From positions 1 through 64,000 of the forward strand of contig CAZUVR010000013.1 in the NCBI GenBank assembly GCA_964623815.1: DNA of 64,000 nt, read 5' to 3'. The notes under the pieces were generated by a model. That model was not told where the DNA came from, did no database searches, and saw only the letters and a program-made list of their open reading frames with translations. Source of the stretch: Chroococcopsis sp964623815 (GTDB taxonomy: Bacteria; Cyanobacteriota; Cyanobacteriia; Cyanobacteriales; Microcystaceae). The translations under genes were made by a program, and so were the position numbers. Position 1 is the first letter of the stretch. Each line of letters starts with the position of its first letter. Of this stretch, positions 33,903-42,561 are shown piece by piece.

Positions 33903-34414
33903 AAGTTTTCTGAGGAATTTTTAAGTAGGAGATTCAATAAAGTTTCTTGTAAAGATAGCATTTCTTCTAGGCTAAAATCATCGGGGTGATCCCAACCTAG
34001 TAGATGTAATATACCGTGAGCCGTAAGCCAGGCTAATTCGTGTTTTAACGAGTGCCCCTGCTCTTGAGCTTGTTTATGGGCGGTATCTACGGAGATAATT
34101 ATATCCCCTAAATATAAAGGTTCTTGCAAATCTTGTGTAGGAACCAGGCTATCAACTTCTAGGGCCGCAAATGCTAATACGTCTGTGGGTTGATCTTTGT
34201 GGCGATATTGCTGGTTGTAGGATTGGATTTCTGCGTCGTCGGTGAGGCGAAGGCTGAGTTCGTAACCAGGGGCGGGGGGTAAATCGTCTTTGAGGTAGGT
34301 TAGCCAGCGTGTTACCCAATCCTGCCATATTGATTGATCAGGGTATGAATCAGGGGGTTGGGAATACTTATCTTGCAGGATTAACTCGACGGGAATCGGA
34401 GAAGAATCTATCAT
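33899..34414 (-). CDS. ybeY: Endoribonuclease YbeY (rRNA maturation factor)
   Basis: A 171-residue zinc protein with the family motif HGILHLLGWDH (H-x3-H-x5-H) near residue 133-143. YbeY processes 16S rRNA ends and supports ribosome quality control. The conserved block STDVLAF-like (DQPTDVLAFAALE) is near residue 75. It is 22 bases after the DUF3285 gene and overlaps dgkA; the ybeY-dgkA-trpG order is frequent in cyanobacteria. Confidence 0.92.
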   Translation of the reverse strand: MIDSSPIPVELILQDKYSQPPDSYPDQSIWQDWVTRWLTYLKDDLPPAPGYELSLRLTDDAEIQSYNQQYRHKDQPTDVLAFAALEVDSLVPTQDLQEPLYLGDIIISVDTAHKQAQEQGHSLKHELAWLTAHGILHLLGWDHPDDFSLEEMLSLQETLLNLLLKNSSENL

Positions 34415-34436
34415 GTAGATGAGATGAAAGGAATGA

Positions 34437-34634
34437 TTACCTGGTCAGGTAGGAGACACCAATTAGGAATGCTAGTAAGGCTGTGGTAGTGAGGAAAAAG
34501 TGTTTTAAGGATGTGCCTTTCTTCCTCACCATATTCCTCATCGCCAGTTTGACGTAACTGGGGGGGCGCTCTTTGGGGGCGGTTTCGCTCGTTTCTGTCT
34601 CTTGAATGACCGTTTCAGGATTAATTTCGCTCAT
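34437..34634 (-). CDS. DUF3285 small membrane protein
   Basis: A 65-residue protein with a hydrophilic acidic start, the family block PPSYVKLAMRNMVRKKGTSL (residues 25-44) and one C-terminal membrane helix. This is a cyanobacterial family without known function. It leads the ybeY-dgkA-trpG run, 22 bases upstream of ybeY. Confidence 0.85.
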   Translation of the reverse strand: MSEINPETVIQETETSETAPKERPPSYVKLAMRNMVRKKGTSLKHFFLTTTALLAFLIGVSYLTR

Positions 34635-34715
34635 ATTCCGATCGCTTTTTTCGGTTCGTCTTAATTTTACACTTCTTTTCTAGAATATAGGGAAAAGCTT
34701 ACGCGGCTTTAATCT

Positions 34716-34746
34716 CTCAGCCCTTACAAAAAAGACAAGGGCTGAG
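34716..34746 (-). terminator. Hairpin downstream of the glycosidase-like gene
   Basis: CTCAGCCCTT (34716-34725) pairs perfectly with AAGGGCTGAG (34737-34746) around an 11-base loop. It lies 103 bases past the stop of the leftward gene at 34849 and 80 bases before the start of the DUF3285 gene. There is no good T run, so termination is likely but not certain. Confidence 0.5.
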
Positions 34747-34848
34747 GGATTCATTGGTTTGGATGTGGAACGGCTTGAAAAATCGATAATAACATCTTCC
34801 CCCTTTTCTGTCACTCTCCGCGGCAATTTCTAATAATTCTAGTTTTTG

Positions 34849-37053
34849 TCAGCGTTGTGACATTTGTATTATAGAGGTGTATTTAGGATTATTAATATCG
34901 TTGAGATGCTCCATCATCCCCCAGCTGCCGAATTTTGAAGGTCTTCTCACATCATTGAAATGAGCGAGTAAACCTCCGCCCAGTTGATGCCATTTAGCCA
35001 TATATTCTTGATAAAGCTGACCCATACGAGGATCTCGATTAACGGCGATAAAGAGGTTATTAATAGTAGCATTATTCTGTACCCCTCCGTAACCAACAAT
35101 ATGTTGACCAGCTTCATAGGCCAGAAGTTCTAAATTATTTTTTCTGGCTAGTTCCGCGTAACTTTCCATCCAGCTATAGCTTCTCTGTAAAGCTCCCCCC
35201 GGTACTGCGGGGGTACCGTTAGCTCTTTTAATCACTCCCCCTTGAGTCAATTCTTGAAAAATACTGTTGACATTTAAACCGCGAACTTGTCTGGAAAATG
35301 TAGGACTGCCCAGATAGTGCCCAAAATAAGGAGCTATGGCGATCGCATCGATAGCCGAGAAATTGCCCGTACTCTTGAGATAATCGATCGCTGCACTTCC
35401 TAACGACGAGTTAGCGGCCTGAGTTGCCAATACTCCTACAATCCGCTCCGATTGATCTGAGAAAACATCTTTCCAGATGTTAATCATCTCAGCGGTACGT
35501 CGGGCGAACCACTGTGTACCCGTGAGCCCAGTCTCTTTGGCCCGCTCGTTGATCCAGGTAGTTTGGGGGAAGAAAGTATTCCAGCCCTCGTTAGTATACT
35601 CCACATAAACTTTCTTATCTGTTTCGAGATTATTTTTAACGTATAGGGCGAAATTACGCACATAATCGTCAGTTGCCATATGAGGCATATTGAACCAGGG
35701 ATTAAAATTCCCTTGATTGGCTAGAGCTACCATCACTTCCAGTGGGGCACCGTTGAGCATTGTCCAACGGGCTTGCTCTAGGGTGGGGCGATCGCTCCAA
35801 TTTACCTGTTGGCTACCGTTAGTACGCATCCAGTCCATAAAGCGCAGGGTGGAAAAGGGGGCAATTTTGTTCATCCAGTTGGGATTGAATATGTTCGCGG
35901 AGACGGGGTTAAAATTTCCTCTGTCGTAGTTATTCATATACGTACCCTCCAACGCCTCTGGGATTATACGAATATTGCGGATGTAGTTTCCCGTGCGATT
36001 CGGGTCGGTACTGATCATCTGTAATACTATACCTGAACTATTACTTGAATTAATATCGATGACATCCCTACCTGGCCTCGATAGTGTCATGTTTTTCGTT
36101 GCGGCCCATCTATAGTTAATCGTTCCTTCCCCATCATAAAGCACCACGTACCGCCCCCCCAGATAGCGATTAGGCATACCAGGGAAGATGACGGTAGCAG
36201 GTTTGGCGTTACGAGGGATACCATTTGGAGGAGTTAGGGAAGTCAGCCAACCATTAGAGTCGATGTTCGTGGTGATCGTGGTGTAGGGGCCTTCCCAAAA
36301 CCAGGCACGAGATAGTTTGAACAGGTCGATTAAGGGAATCTGCGGCGACCAATCGTTTATCGAGGCTATGTTGGTTCCGATAGGCATAGTGGGCAGTTTG
36401 TTCACTTTCACCGTCACCTTGGTCGTAGCCCTCAAACCCAGAGTATTGCGAATCGTGTAACTGAATTCCGCCACTCCCGTATAGTTAGGATCGGGTGTGA
36501 AAATTATGTTGCCGTAATTATTAATCTCTACCTTACCCCTAACGGGATTGCTCACTCCCAGCAGGCTAAAGCGGTTATTGCCTGGATCTATATCGTTAGT
36601 CAGAAGATTAGATGCGAGAATTATGTTGGCTCTGTTGCTCAATACTTGTACCTCATCACCGATCGCTATAGGAGAGCTGGCAGGCCTCACAGTACGCTGA
36701 ATACTATTCTGCGCCGCCATTGTATACTGAACTCTAGTTATGGCAGGAGAACGATTTGCGCTTATATTTAGTATCTCATTCTCTCTCTCGGGCAACGATG
36801 ACAAAATTAAGTCTGTATTTCTGTCGTTTCTCAATGGATTAGATATAGAAAATGTTCGATATAAATTTTCTGTATTTGACTTGCTATCATCAGTGTAGCT
36901 CTTGATAAGATTATCATTAATAAAAACTTCGTATTCTCCTGTCAGATTTATATCTTCTAAATCTTGATATTCTTGGTATTCTCTAAAATCGAAAGCATAT
37001 TGACTGTTATTCCATTCGGAGAAGTTTTCGTTTTGTCTCAATTTTAAATTCAT
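34849..37053 (-). CDS. Large protein with cadherin-like repeat and putative clan GH-A glycosidase domain
   Basis: A 734-residue protein. Residues 125-220 form a cadherin-like (tandem-95/Big_9 type) domain with LLTNDIDPGNN and DPNYTGVAEFSYTI. Residues about 225-365 look like a beta-rich module. Residues 385-734 resemble a TIM-barrel glycoside hydrolase: YTNEGWN supplies an Asn-Glu pair (Glu489, acid/base candidate) and LAYEAGQH a second Glu (Glu647, nucleophile candidate). No N-terminal signal peptide is seen, unusual for such a layout; export by another system or a wrong start is possible. It is a single gene with AT-rich flanks. Confidence 0.65.
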   Translation of the reverse strand: MNLKLRQNENFSEWNNSQYAFDFREYQEYQDLEDINLTGEYEVFINDNLIKSYTDDSKSNTENLYRTFSISNPLRNDRNTDLILSSLPERENEILNISANRSPAITRVQYTMAAQNSIQRTVRPASSPIAIGDEVQVLSNRANIILASNLLTNDIDPGNNRFSLLGVSNPVRGKVEINNYGNIIFTPDPNYTGVAEFSYTIRNTLGLRATTKVTVKVNKLPTMPIGTNIASINDWSPQIPLIDLFKLSRAWFWEGPYTTITTNIDSNGWLTSLTPPNGIPRNAKPATVIFPGMPNRYLGGRYVVLYDGEGTINYRWAATKNMTLSRPGRDVIDINSSNSSGIVLQMISTDPNRTGNYIRNIRIIPEALEGTYMNNYDRGNFNPVSANIFNPNWMNKIAPFSTLRFMDWMRTNGSQQVNWSDRPTLEQARWTMLNGAPLEVMVALANQGNFNPWFNMPHMATDDYVRNFALYVKNNLETDKKVYVEYTNEGWNTFFPQTTWINERAKETGLTGTQWFARRTAEMINIWKDVFSDQSERIVGVLATQAANSSLGSAAIDYLKSTGNFSAIDAIAIAPYFGHYLGSPTFSRQVRGLNVNSIFQELTQGGVIKRANGTPAVPGGALQRSYSWMESYAELARKNNLELLAYEAGQHIVGYGGVQNNATINNLFIAVNRDPRMGQLYQEYMAKWHQLGGGLLAHFNDVRRPSKFGSWGMMEHLNDINNPKYTSIIQMSQR

Positions 37054-37773
37054 ATTTTTGTTTTAATGATTTTATTTCATGTATTTTTAGCGCAACAAAC
37101 GTAGTTGACATATATAATGTGCAGTATCACATAACATGCTGTTTTAGAATTAATATTTTGATTAATTTCATCAATCTCTTTTTATAATTAGAGAAATATA
37201 TTAATGCCCTAAAATATTCCATGTAAATAGTTATTATTTAAGTTACTACTAGGAACATAATATTAATAAAGTAATGGCCTTTGACAATCTAGTAATAATG
37301 CCTAGATAAGTTAGCAAAATTATATGCTCAATTGGTAAAAATAGCGATTAGAGAGCGGCAATCTAAATAGATAATTTTTTATATTCGTCAATAATAAGAG
37401 TTGCCTATTAATCAAAAAGCGACAGTAATTTATTATACTGAGTTAATTAACCACTTTCCCTTCCTGGTCAGAAAAATCCTGTAGTTGTAGCGGGAGTAAT
37501 ACCTGCGATAGATCATTTTGGAGTAAGGTTCTGAAAGCTCTAAGATTAAAGCATCCCATACAGTCGGCTTTCATTGAAAGTGTGAGCGGCTGACCGGTTC
37601 CAATAGATGGCGATAGATCCAAACCTTCACATTTTCTATGTAACATTACCATATTTGAACAGCTCTAAATAGCAAAAATATTTCTTAAGCTAGATTCTTA
37701 AAAAGATTTTGTCTTAGATAGCTTTGTAGAGGCTGAGAACATCCTATTAGCTGCAGTCTGATTCCGATTAAAT
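37054..37773. other. AT-rich intergenic region with one doubtful small ORF
   Basis: This 720-base stretch is markedly AT-rich next to its neighbours and probably carries the promoters of the flanking divergent genes. The only sizeable frame is 37443-37652 (minus, listed separately). No repeats, RNA genes or clear operators are recognised. Confidence 0.6.
37443..37652 (-). CDS. Doubtful hypothetical ORF, 69 aa
   Basis: A 69-residue frame with ATG start, containing a Cys-rich patch KADCMGCFNLRAF. It stands alone in an AT-rich region and uses codons less AT-biased than its surroundings, which is some support. No ribosome site is clear and no family is recognised. It could be a remnant of a longer gene. 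Confidence 0.3.
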   Translation of the reverse strand: MVMLHRKCEGLDLSPSIGTGQPLTLSMKADCMGCFNLRAFRTLLQNDLSQVLLPLQLQDFSDQEGKVVN

Positions 37774-38919
37774 ATGAAATACCCTAACCACAACTTCAAC
37801 CCAGGAGATGCCGTCCCTTACTTTACCTGTCGCGCCTCTAATAACCCTACATTTAGTTTCGATACGGTAGCGGGCAGATATATAGTATTAACATTTTTCG
37901 GTACGGCTGACGATCCAAGAAATGCTAATTCACTACGTTACATACATACCGATCTCCGCCATTACTTCGACGATCGCAATATAGCTTTTTTCGGGATTAC
38001 GATCGACCAGGATGATGAGAAATTATCCAGAGTGAGTCAGATATTACCCGGGATTAGATATTTTTGGGATTTCGATGGAAAAATCAGCAGGTTATACGGC
38101 GCGATAACTGGAGAAGATATAACTACCGCCCTGAGCGGCTATAAATCCTTTACGTTACTACTCGACCCCAATCTGAGAGTTTTGGCTAATATTCCCCTGT
38201 CCGATGCGGATAAACATAATCAACTTTTAGAAACATCTTTATCGACCCTACCCCCTCTAAATAATTACGCGGAAGTGCCGATTCACGCCCCTATATTAAT
38301 TCTACCGAGAATATTCGATCCATCTCTGTGCGATTATTTAATCGGGCTATACCGAAAGCATGGGGGGGATGATTCCGGATTTATGAGAGAAAAAGACGGT
38401 AAAACCGTGGGTGTAATCGATTATAGTTTTAAACGAAGGTGTGATTATAATTTAGAATTAGATCCCGAACAAAAAGAGGTATGCGCTATTATTCAAAACA
38501 AAATAATCACCCGACTCATACCCCAAATTTATAAGGCCTTTAATTATCAGGTAACTCGTATGGAACGCTATCTGATCGCCTGTTATGATGGAGACTCAGG
38601 AGGTTATTTCAACGCCCACAGAGATAACACCACTAAAGCAACCGCTCATAGACGCTTCGCCTGTACGATCAATTTAAACGCCCAAGAATATGAGGGGGGT
38701 GATTTAAAATTCCCTGAATTCGGTCAACAAACCTACAGGGCACCGACGGGGGGAGCGATCGTCTTTTCCGGCTCGTTACTTCACGAAGTTACCCCCGTCA
38801 TCCGAGGAAAGCGTTACGCATTTTTGCCCTTTTTATACGATGAGTCGGCGGCCCAAATCAGAAGGGAGAATCAACAATTTCTCAGTCGGGAAATTATTAA
38901 AATCTCTTCTTGGAAATAA
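37774..38919 (+). CDS. Thioredoxin-fold/2OG-Fe(II) dioxygenase fusion
   Basis: A 381-residue two-domain protein. Residues 5-160 resemble an AhpC/TSA peroxiredoxin fold (FNPGDAVPYF, a FFGTADD strand), but the usual peroxidatic cysteine position reads FGTADDPRN, so it should not act as a peroxidase. Residues 175-375 form a prolyl-4-hydroxylase-type 2-oxoglutarate dioxygenase with iron ligands His282 and Asp284 (HRD), His337 (LLHEV) and the 2OG-binding Arg347. It probably hydroxylates a protein or small molecule. The gene stands alone; the next gene is convergent. Confidence 0.75.
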   Translation: MKYPNHNFNPGDAVPYFTCRASNNPTFSFDTVAGRYIVLTFFGTADDPRNANSLRYIHTDLRHYFDDRNIAFFGITIDQDDEKLSRVSQILPGIRYFWDFDGKISRLYGAITGEDITTALSGYKSFTLLLDPNLRVLANIPLSDADKHNQLLETSLSTLPPLNNYAEVPIHAPILILPRIFDPSLCDYLIGLYRKHGGDDSGFMREKDGKTVGVIDYSFKRRCDYNLELDPEQKEVCAIIQNKIITRLIPQIYKAFNYQVTRMERYLIACYDGDSGGYFNAHRDNTTKATAHRRFACTINLNAQEYEGGDLKFPEFGQQTYRAPTGGAIVFSGSLLHEVTPVIRGKRYAFLPFLYDESAAQIRRENQQFLSREIIKISSWK

Positions 38920-38934
38920 AGCCTCACGCGAGTC

Positions 38935-39684
38935 TTACAAATTGAGCAGTAATTTGGCGGACATAAGAAAGCAGACTGTGATTACTACGGGGCGAATTAA
39001 AGCCGCCCCTTTAGTTAAGACCATTCTCGCCGCTATGGAAGCTCCGATAATCTGACCGATAATCATTATCGAGCCGACTCCCCAGTTAATCTCTCCGAAG
39101 AGAAGGAAATAGAGTAAAGCGGAGAAATTACTGGTGAAATTTAAAACTTTAGCGTGAGCGGTAGCTTGCGAGAGGTTGTAGCCGCGAAGGCTAACGAAGG
39201 CTAACGCCATAAACATTCCTGTCCCTGGCCCAAAAAATCCATCGTAAAATCCTAAAATCGGGGCGAATAAAAGAGCGAAACTTTGGGGAGACAATCGACT
39301 TTTTCCCTCTATATCGCCCGTGGGAGAGAGGAGAAAATATAAACCGATCGCTATTAGCAAAATCGGTATAATTGCTCTTAAAACGGAAACTTTGATGCTT
39401 AATAACATTCCGGTGCCGCAGAAAGCTCCCAGAAACGCCATCAACAGTAGTAATCTATTCTCCTTTAACTTAAAAACTCCCCGCCTCAAAAAATATATCG
39501 ACGCGACTAAAGTGCCGCTACTACCCTGTAATTTATTTGTAGCTAAAGCGACGGGCGGGGGCATACCCGCGAGTAACAGCGCCGGAATGGTTATCAATCC
39601 TCCTCCACCGGCGATGGTATCTACCCAACCGGCTCCAGTGGCAGTTAAGAATAACAATAATTGAGTTTTAATAGTAAAGTCCAT
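38935..39684 (-). CDS. TSUP-family (TauE/SafE) membrane permease
   Basis: A 249-residue membrane protein with about eight hydrophobic segments and the two-half family layout: AGWVDTIAGGGGLITIPALL near residue 18-37 and GFYDGFFGPGTGMFM near 145-160. TSUP members move sulfite, sulfonates or other small anions; the substrate is not predictable. It starts directly against the stop of pgeF (39685), so the pair is one unit. Confidence 0.85.
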   Translation of the reverse strand: MDFTIKTQLLLFLTATGAGWVDTIAGGGGLITIPALLLAGMPPPVALATNKLQGSSGTLVASIYFLRRGVFKLKENRLLLLMAFLGAFCGTGMLLSIKVSVLRAIIPILLIAIGLYFLLSPTGDIEGKSRLSPQSFALLFAPILGFYDGFFGPGTGMFMALAFVSLRGYNLSQATAHAKVLNFTSNFSALLYFLLFGEINWGVGSIMIIGQIIGASIAARMVLTKGAALIRPVVITVCFLMSAKLLLNL

Positions 39685-40473
39685 TCAGCCCCTACTAATA
39701 ATTCCTGACCATTGTACTTTTTTCTCGCCGGTGCGACGGTAGGAGAAAAAGTAATCCAGTTGTTGATAGGTACAGAAAGGAGCTTGAGCTAATTGCTCCG
39801 GCCGTAATCCCACCTCTAACAATTGGGAGAAAATAACTCTTCTGACACTCAGACGAACTTTACCCGGTTCCGAATCAGGCCAGATGTAAGAGGAAGCTTT
39901 ATCAAGCGCTTCATCTAGGGTTACATCCCACGGAAATAAAGTTTTAACCACTTCTAGGGCCACTTCTTCACTAACCTGATAAACGTCGCCAGAAATAGAG
40001 GGGCCTACGACGGCGCGGAGATTCTCTAGCTTACTATTATCTTTGAGGAAAAGGTCGATCGCCCGGGGTACGATTCCCGCCGCCGTACCACGCCAACCAG
40101 AATGAAGCGCGGCACATCTACCCGTAACCACGTCTCCTATCAATACGGGGCTACAATCGGCACTGGCAACCCAGAGAGCTTGCTCATCACCGTCGCTGAT
40201 TAAGCCATCTGCTGGAGAAAAAGGCGATTCAGTAGAGATTTTCTCGGGTGTTAATATTTCATTACCGTGAACCTGTTGCAATCTATAGGCTCTAGCCGTA
40301 GGAGATAACACGCGGGTTAATTCTTCTGGGGATGCGGGGTAAAATCCGGCGGTAAAAAAGCCGTGTGGCCAATCCCGCAGTAAATCACAGGTAAGATAGG
40401 GTAAACCCTGCCAGTCTCGCCATTGCCAGATATTATTTTTGGTGTCATGATGATCGATCGATCTTATACTCAC
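39685..40473 (-). CDS. pgeF: Peptidoglycan editing factor PgeF (YfiH/laccase-domain)
   Basis: A 262-residue multi-copper-oxidase-like (DUF152) protein. Family residues are ASADCSPVLI and CAALHSGWRGTAAGIV, giving the Cys and His of the active site. PgeF hydrolyses wrongly built UDP-MurNAc-Ser, guarding the cell-wall stem. The GTG at 40473 is preferred: it has GAGG 7 bases upstream; a start at the ATG 40500 would leave only 18 bases to the divergent birA. It is co-transcribed with the TSUP gene. Confidence 0.85.
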   Translation of the reverse strand: MSIRSIDHHDTKNNIWQWRDWQGLPYLTCDLLRDWPHGFFTAGFYPASPEELTRVLSPTARAYRLQQVHGNEILTPEKISTESPFSPADGLISDGDEQALWVASADCSPVLIGDVVTGRCAALHSGWRGTAAGIVPRAIDLFLKDNSKLENLRAVVGPSISGDVYQVSEEVALEVVKTLFPWDVTLDEALDKASSYIWPDSEPGKVRLSVRRVIFSQLLEVGLRPEQLAQAPFCTYQQLDYFFSYRRTGEKKVQWSGIISRG

Positions 40474-40518
40474 AATACTTACCTCTATATATATCCACAC
40501 TGAATTATCCTAGACACC

Positions 40519-41256
40519 GTGAACCGAGAACAACTGCAAGAATATCTATCCTCCTATCCGATATCCTTACATCTGTTCCAGGAGTTAGCCTCTACCAATC
40601 AAACAGCCTGGGAAATTTTGTCCGAAAGTACCGCACCCTATAGTTTAATCATCGCCGAACGACAGAGCAAAGGCCGGGGACAATGGGGGCGAGAGTGGCA
40701 ATCTCCCCCTGGCGGTTTATATCTATCTCTGGCCTTTCAGGCTGGTTTAGCTAATTGTCAAATCTATCCCCTGGTTTTCGCCACCGCTACGGGCATAGCT
40801 GAAAAGTTGCGATCTCGTAGCATTCCCGTAGAGTTAAAATGGCCTAATGACTTAATACTAAAAGGAAAAAAGTTAGGCGGTATCAAGATAGAAAGCAGAG
40901 ATAGCTATATAGTCATCGGTGTCGGTATTAATTGGGTTAATCCAGTGCCCCCTCAAGGGATTAATCTCATGGGCTACATATCCTCTCTCGAAGAATTAGC
41001 CGCTTTCGCCACCCTCGGTATATTAGAGGGTTATGAATATTATTTGCGAGAAGGAATCGAGAAAGTTTTACGAGTTTATACGGATTTATGGATCAACTCG
41101 GAGCAATATGTCACTTTTAACGGTTGTCGGGGGGTTATTATCGGCGTTACGGAGTCGGGCTATTTGCGGGTTAGATTGCAGTCAGAAAACGCCTCCTCGG
41201 TGGTGACTTGTCCCCCGGGGAGCGTTAGTTTAGGTTATGATCGGGGTAGAGATTAA
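40519..41256 (+). CDS. birA: Biotin--[acetyl-CoA-carboxylase] ligase
   Basis: A 245-residue biotin protein ligase without the N-terminal DNA-binding domain. The adenylate motif KGRGQWGREWQSPPGGLYLS is near residue 52 and the catalytic ELKWPNDLILKGKKLGGI near 110. It starts with GTG. The stop TAA at 41254-41256 is in the same frame as recR, which begins 12 bases later, so the two are read in series from one message. Confidence 0.9.
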   Translation: MNREQLQEYLSSYPISLHLFQELASTNQTAWEILSESTAPYSLIIAERQSKGRGQWGREWQSPPGGLYLSLAFQAGLANCQIYPLVFATATGIAEKLRSRSIPVELKWPNDLILKGKKLGGIKIESRDSYIVIGVGINWVNPVPPQGINLMGYISSLEELAAFATLGILEGYEYYLREGIEKVLRVYTDLWINSEQYVTFNGCRGVIIGVTESGYLRVRLQSENASSVVTCPPGSVSLGYDRGRD

Positions 41257-41268
41257 AGGAGAAAGTCT

Positions 41269-41862
41269 ATTTATACTGCACCTTTAGCCCGTTTGATCGA
41301 ACAGTTACAGAGTTTACCTGGGGTAGGCCCGAAAACGGCGCAGAGATTAGCCCTACATATATTGAAACAACCGGAGAATCAAGTACAGGCACTAGCTAAA
41401 GCGCTCGTGGAGGCGAAAAAACAGGTGGGTTTGTGTAGCGTCTGTTATCATCTTTCTGCCGAGCCAGTTTGTGAAATTTGCCGCAATCAGAACCGGGATA
41501 ATCAAAGTATTTGCGTGGTGGCAGATTCGAGAGATGTCATCGCCCTAGAGAAAACTCGTGAGTATGGTGGTAAATATCATGTTTTAGGCGGTGTTATCTC
41601 CCCGATGGATGGGATCAGCCCCGAACAACTTAATATTAATTCTTTAGTAAAACGAGTTAGCCAACAATCGGTCAAGGAAGTTATTTTGGCCATCAGCCCC
41701 AGTGTCGAGGGCGAAACCACAACTCTTTATGTGGGTAAATTATTAAAACCCTTTACTAAAGTTACCCGCATCGCTTTCGGTTTACCTATGGGAGGTGATT
41801 TAGAATATGCCGATGAGGTGACTTTAGCCAGGGCTTTAGAAGGTCGTCGAGAATTGGATTGA
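41269..41862 (+). CDS. recR: Recombination mediator RecR, probable ATT start
   Basis: RecR (about 197 residues) binds RecO/RecF and DNA in gap repair. The frame has a helix-hairpin-helix (LQSLPGVGPKTAQRLALHIL), a C4 zinc finger (CSVCYHLSAEPVCEIC) and a Toprim domain. Between the birA stop and TTG 41293 the frame has no ATG, GTG or TTG. Homologs begin with residues like YTxPLARLIEQL, and these are encoded from ATT 41269 (ATT TAT ACT GCA). AAAGGAGA at 41255-41262 lies 6 bases before that ATT, while TTG 41293 has no ribosome site. The start is therefore most likely ATT. Confidence 0.88.
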   Translation: MYTAPLARLIEQLQSLPGVGPKTAQRLALHILKQPENQVQALAKALVEAKKQVGLCSVCYHLSAEPVCEICRNQNRDNQSICVVADSRDVIALEKTREYGGKYHVLGGVISPMDGISPEQLNINSLVKRVSQQSVKEVILAISPSVEGETTTLYVGKLLKPFTKVTRIAFGLPMGGDLEYADEVTLARALEGRRELD

Positions 41863-41908
41863 TAATTCACTTTTATTGTTAATTGGAATTAAATTGAGAA
41901 TCTTCAGC

Positions 41909-42091
41909 TTAATACTGCCAACGCCAGTTAATTGCTTTGGGCGCTTTATACATTCTCTTGTTAGTTACCCGTGAAATAACTTCCTTTCCCTCGATTTGAT
42001 AACGCCAGTTCACGGCGCAAGGTGTACAACTTAAAGTTTTACGCTCGGCTTTGTACTCTGTATAAAATCCGCGATAAAGTAGTAGTTTCAT
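41909..42091 (-). CDS. DUF4278-family small protein
   Basis: A 60-residue protein starting MKLLLYRGFYTEY, the hallmark of cyanobacterial DUF4278. AAGGA lies 8 bases before this ATG, so the upstream in-frame ATG at 42136 is not used. The tail has a paired motif: AVNWRYQ and AINWRWQY. The function is unknown. It converges on recR and lies directly downstream of a second tiny gene with YRG motifs. Confidence 0.65.
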   Translation of the reverse strand: MKLLLYRGFYTEYKAERKTLSCTPCAVNWRYQIEGKEVISRVTNKRMYKAPKAINWRWQY

Positions 42092-42102
42092 GATATTTAT
42101 CC

Positions 42103-42273
42103 TTAGTAAGAAATGCCTCGATATTTTTTGAAACATATACCATCGTTATTGATGGGCGTAGTCGATGTAATAATGTAACTAATTCCACGATATTTACCGA
42201 ATTTAATTAAGGGTTTTAATTGAAGTTGTTGACCATAAGTTGAATTATCTTTTTTTCTGTAGAAAGATGTCAT
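42103..42273 (-). CDS. Tiny DUF4278-like protein with two YRGISY motifs
   Basis: A 56-residue frame (ATG at 42273, TAA at 42103). A GGAGAG ribosome site lies about 9 bases upstream. The protein holds KYRGISY twice, at residues 27-33 and at the C-terminus (50-56), echoing the YRG motif of DUF4278. It ends 11 bases before the next DUF4278 start. The function is unknown; the double motif argues for a real gene. Confidence 0.55.
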   Translation of the reverse strand: MTSFYRKKDNSTYGQQLQLKPLIKFGKYRGISYIITSTTPINNDGICFKKYRGISY

Positions 42274-42408
42274 GCTTAATTCACTCTCCTATCTGTTTTG
42301 TTTTTGTTGATATTCATATTATGCGTAAAAATAAAAATCTACAATCTATAAAACCCATGAAAAAATCATGATTATTATTTATTCTGAATTGAATTAAATT
42401 ACTTAAAC

Positions 42409-42472
42409 TCATATAAAATTCATATAATTTCATAGTAATCTCATGCTAATCTCATAGTAATCTCATATCACC
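42409..42472. repeat. Helically phased TCATA-type repeats
   Basis: Six direct copies of about 10-11 bases: TCATATAAAAT, TCATATAATT, TCATAGTAATC, TCATGCTAATC, TCATAGTAATC, TCATATCACC. The spacing is near one DNA turn. They lie about 90-150 bases before the ATG of the AAA-like ATPase gene in an AT-rich stretch. A bound protein array or intrinsic DNA curvature is plausible. Confidence 0.6.
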
Positions 42473-42561
42473 TTGCAATCCCATATCTTTATCAAGGGTG
42501 CGTTTTTCTACTATATTGAAGTTAAACATTGTTTCGATCTTTAGCGGCTACCACTCTGACT

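Noticed and set aside
40474..40500. ATG start of pgeF at 40500
   Set aside because: Would leave only 18 bases to the divergent birA start and adds nine non-conserved residues; the GTG at 40473 has a ribosome site.
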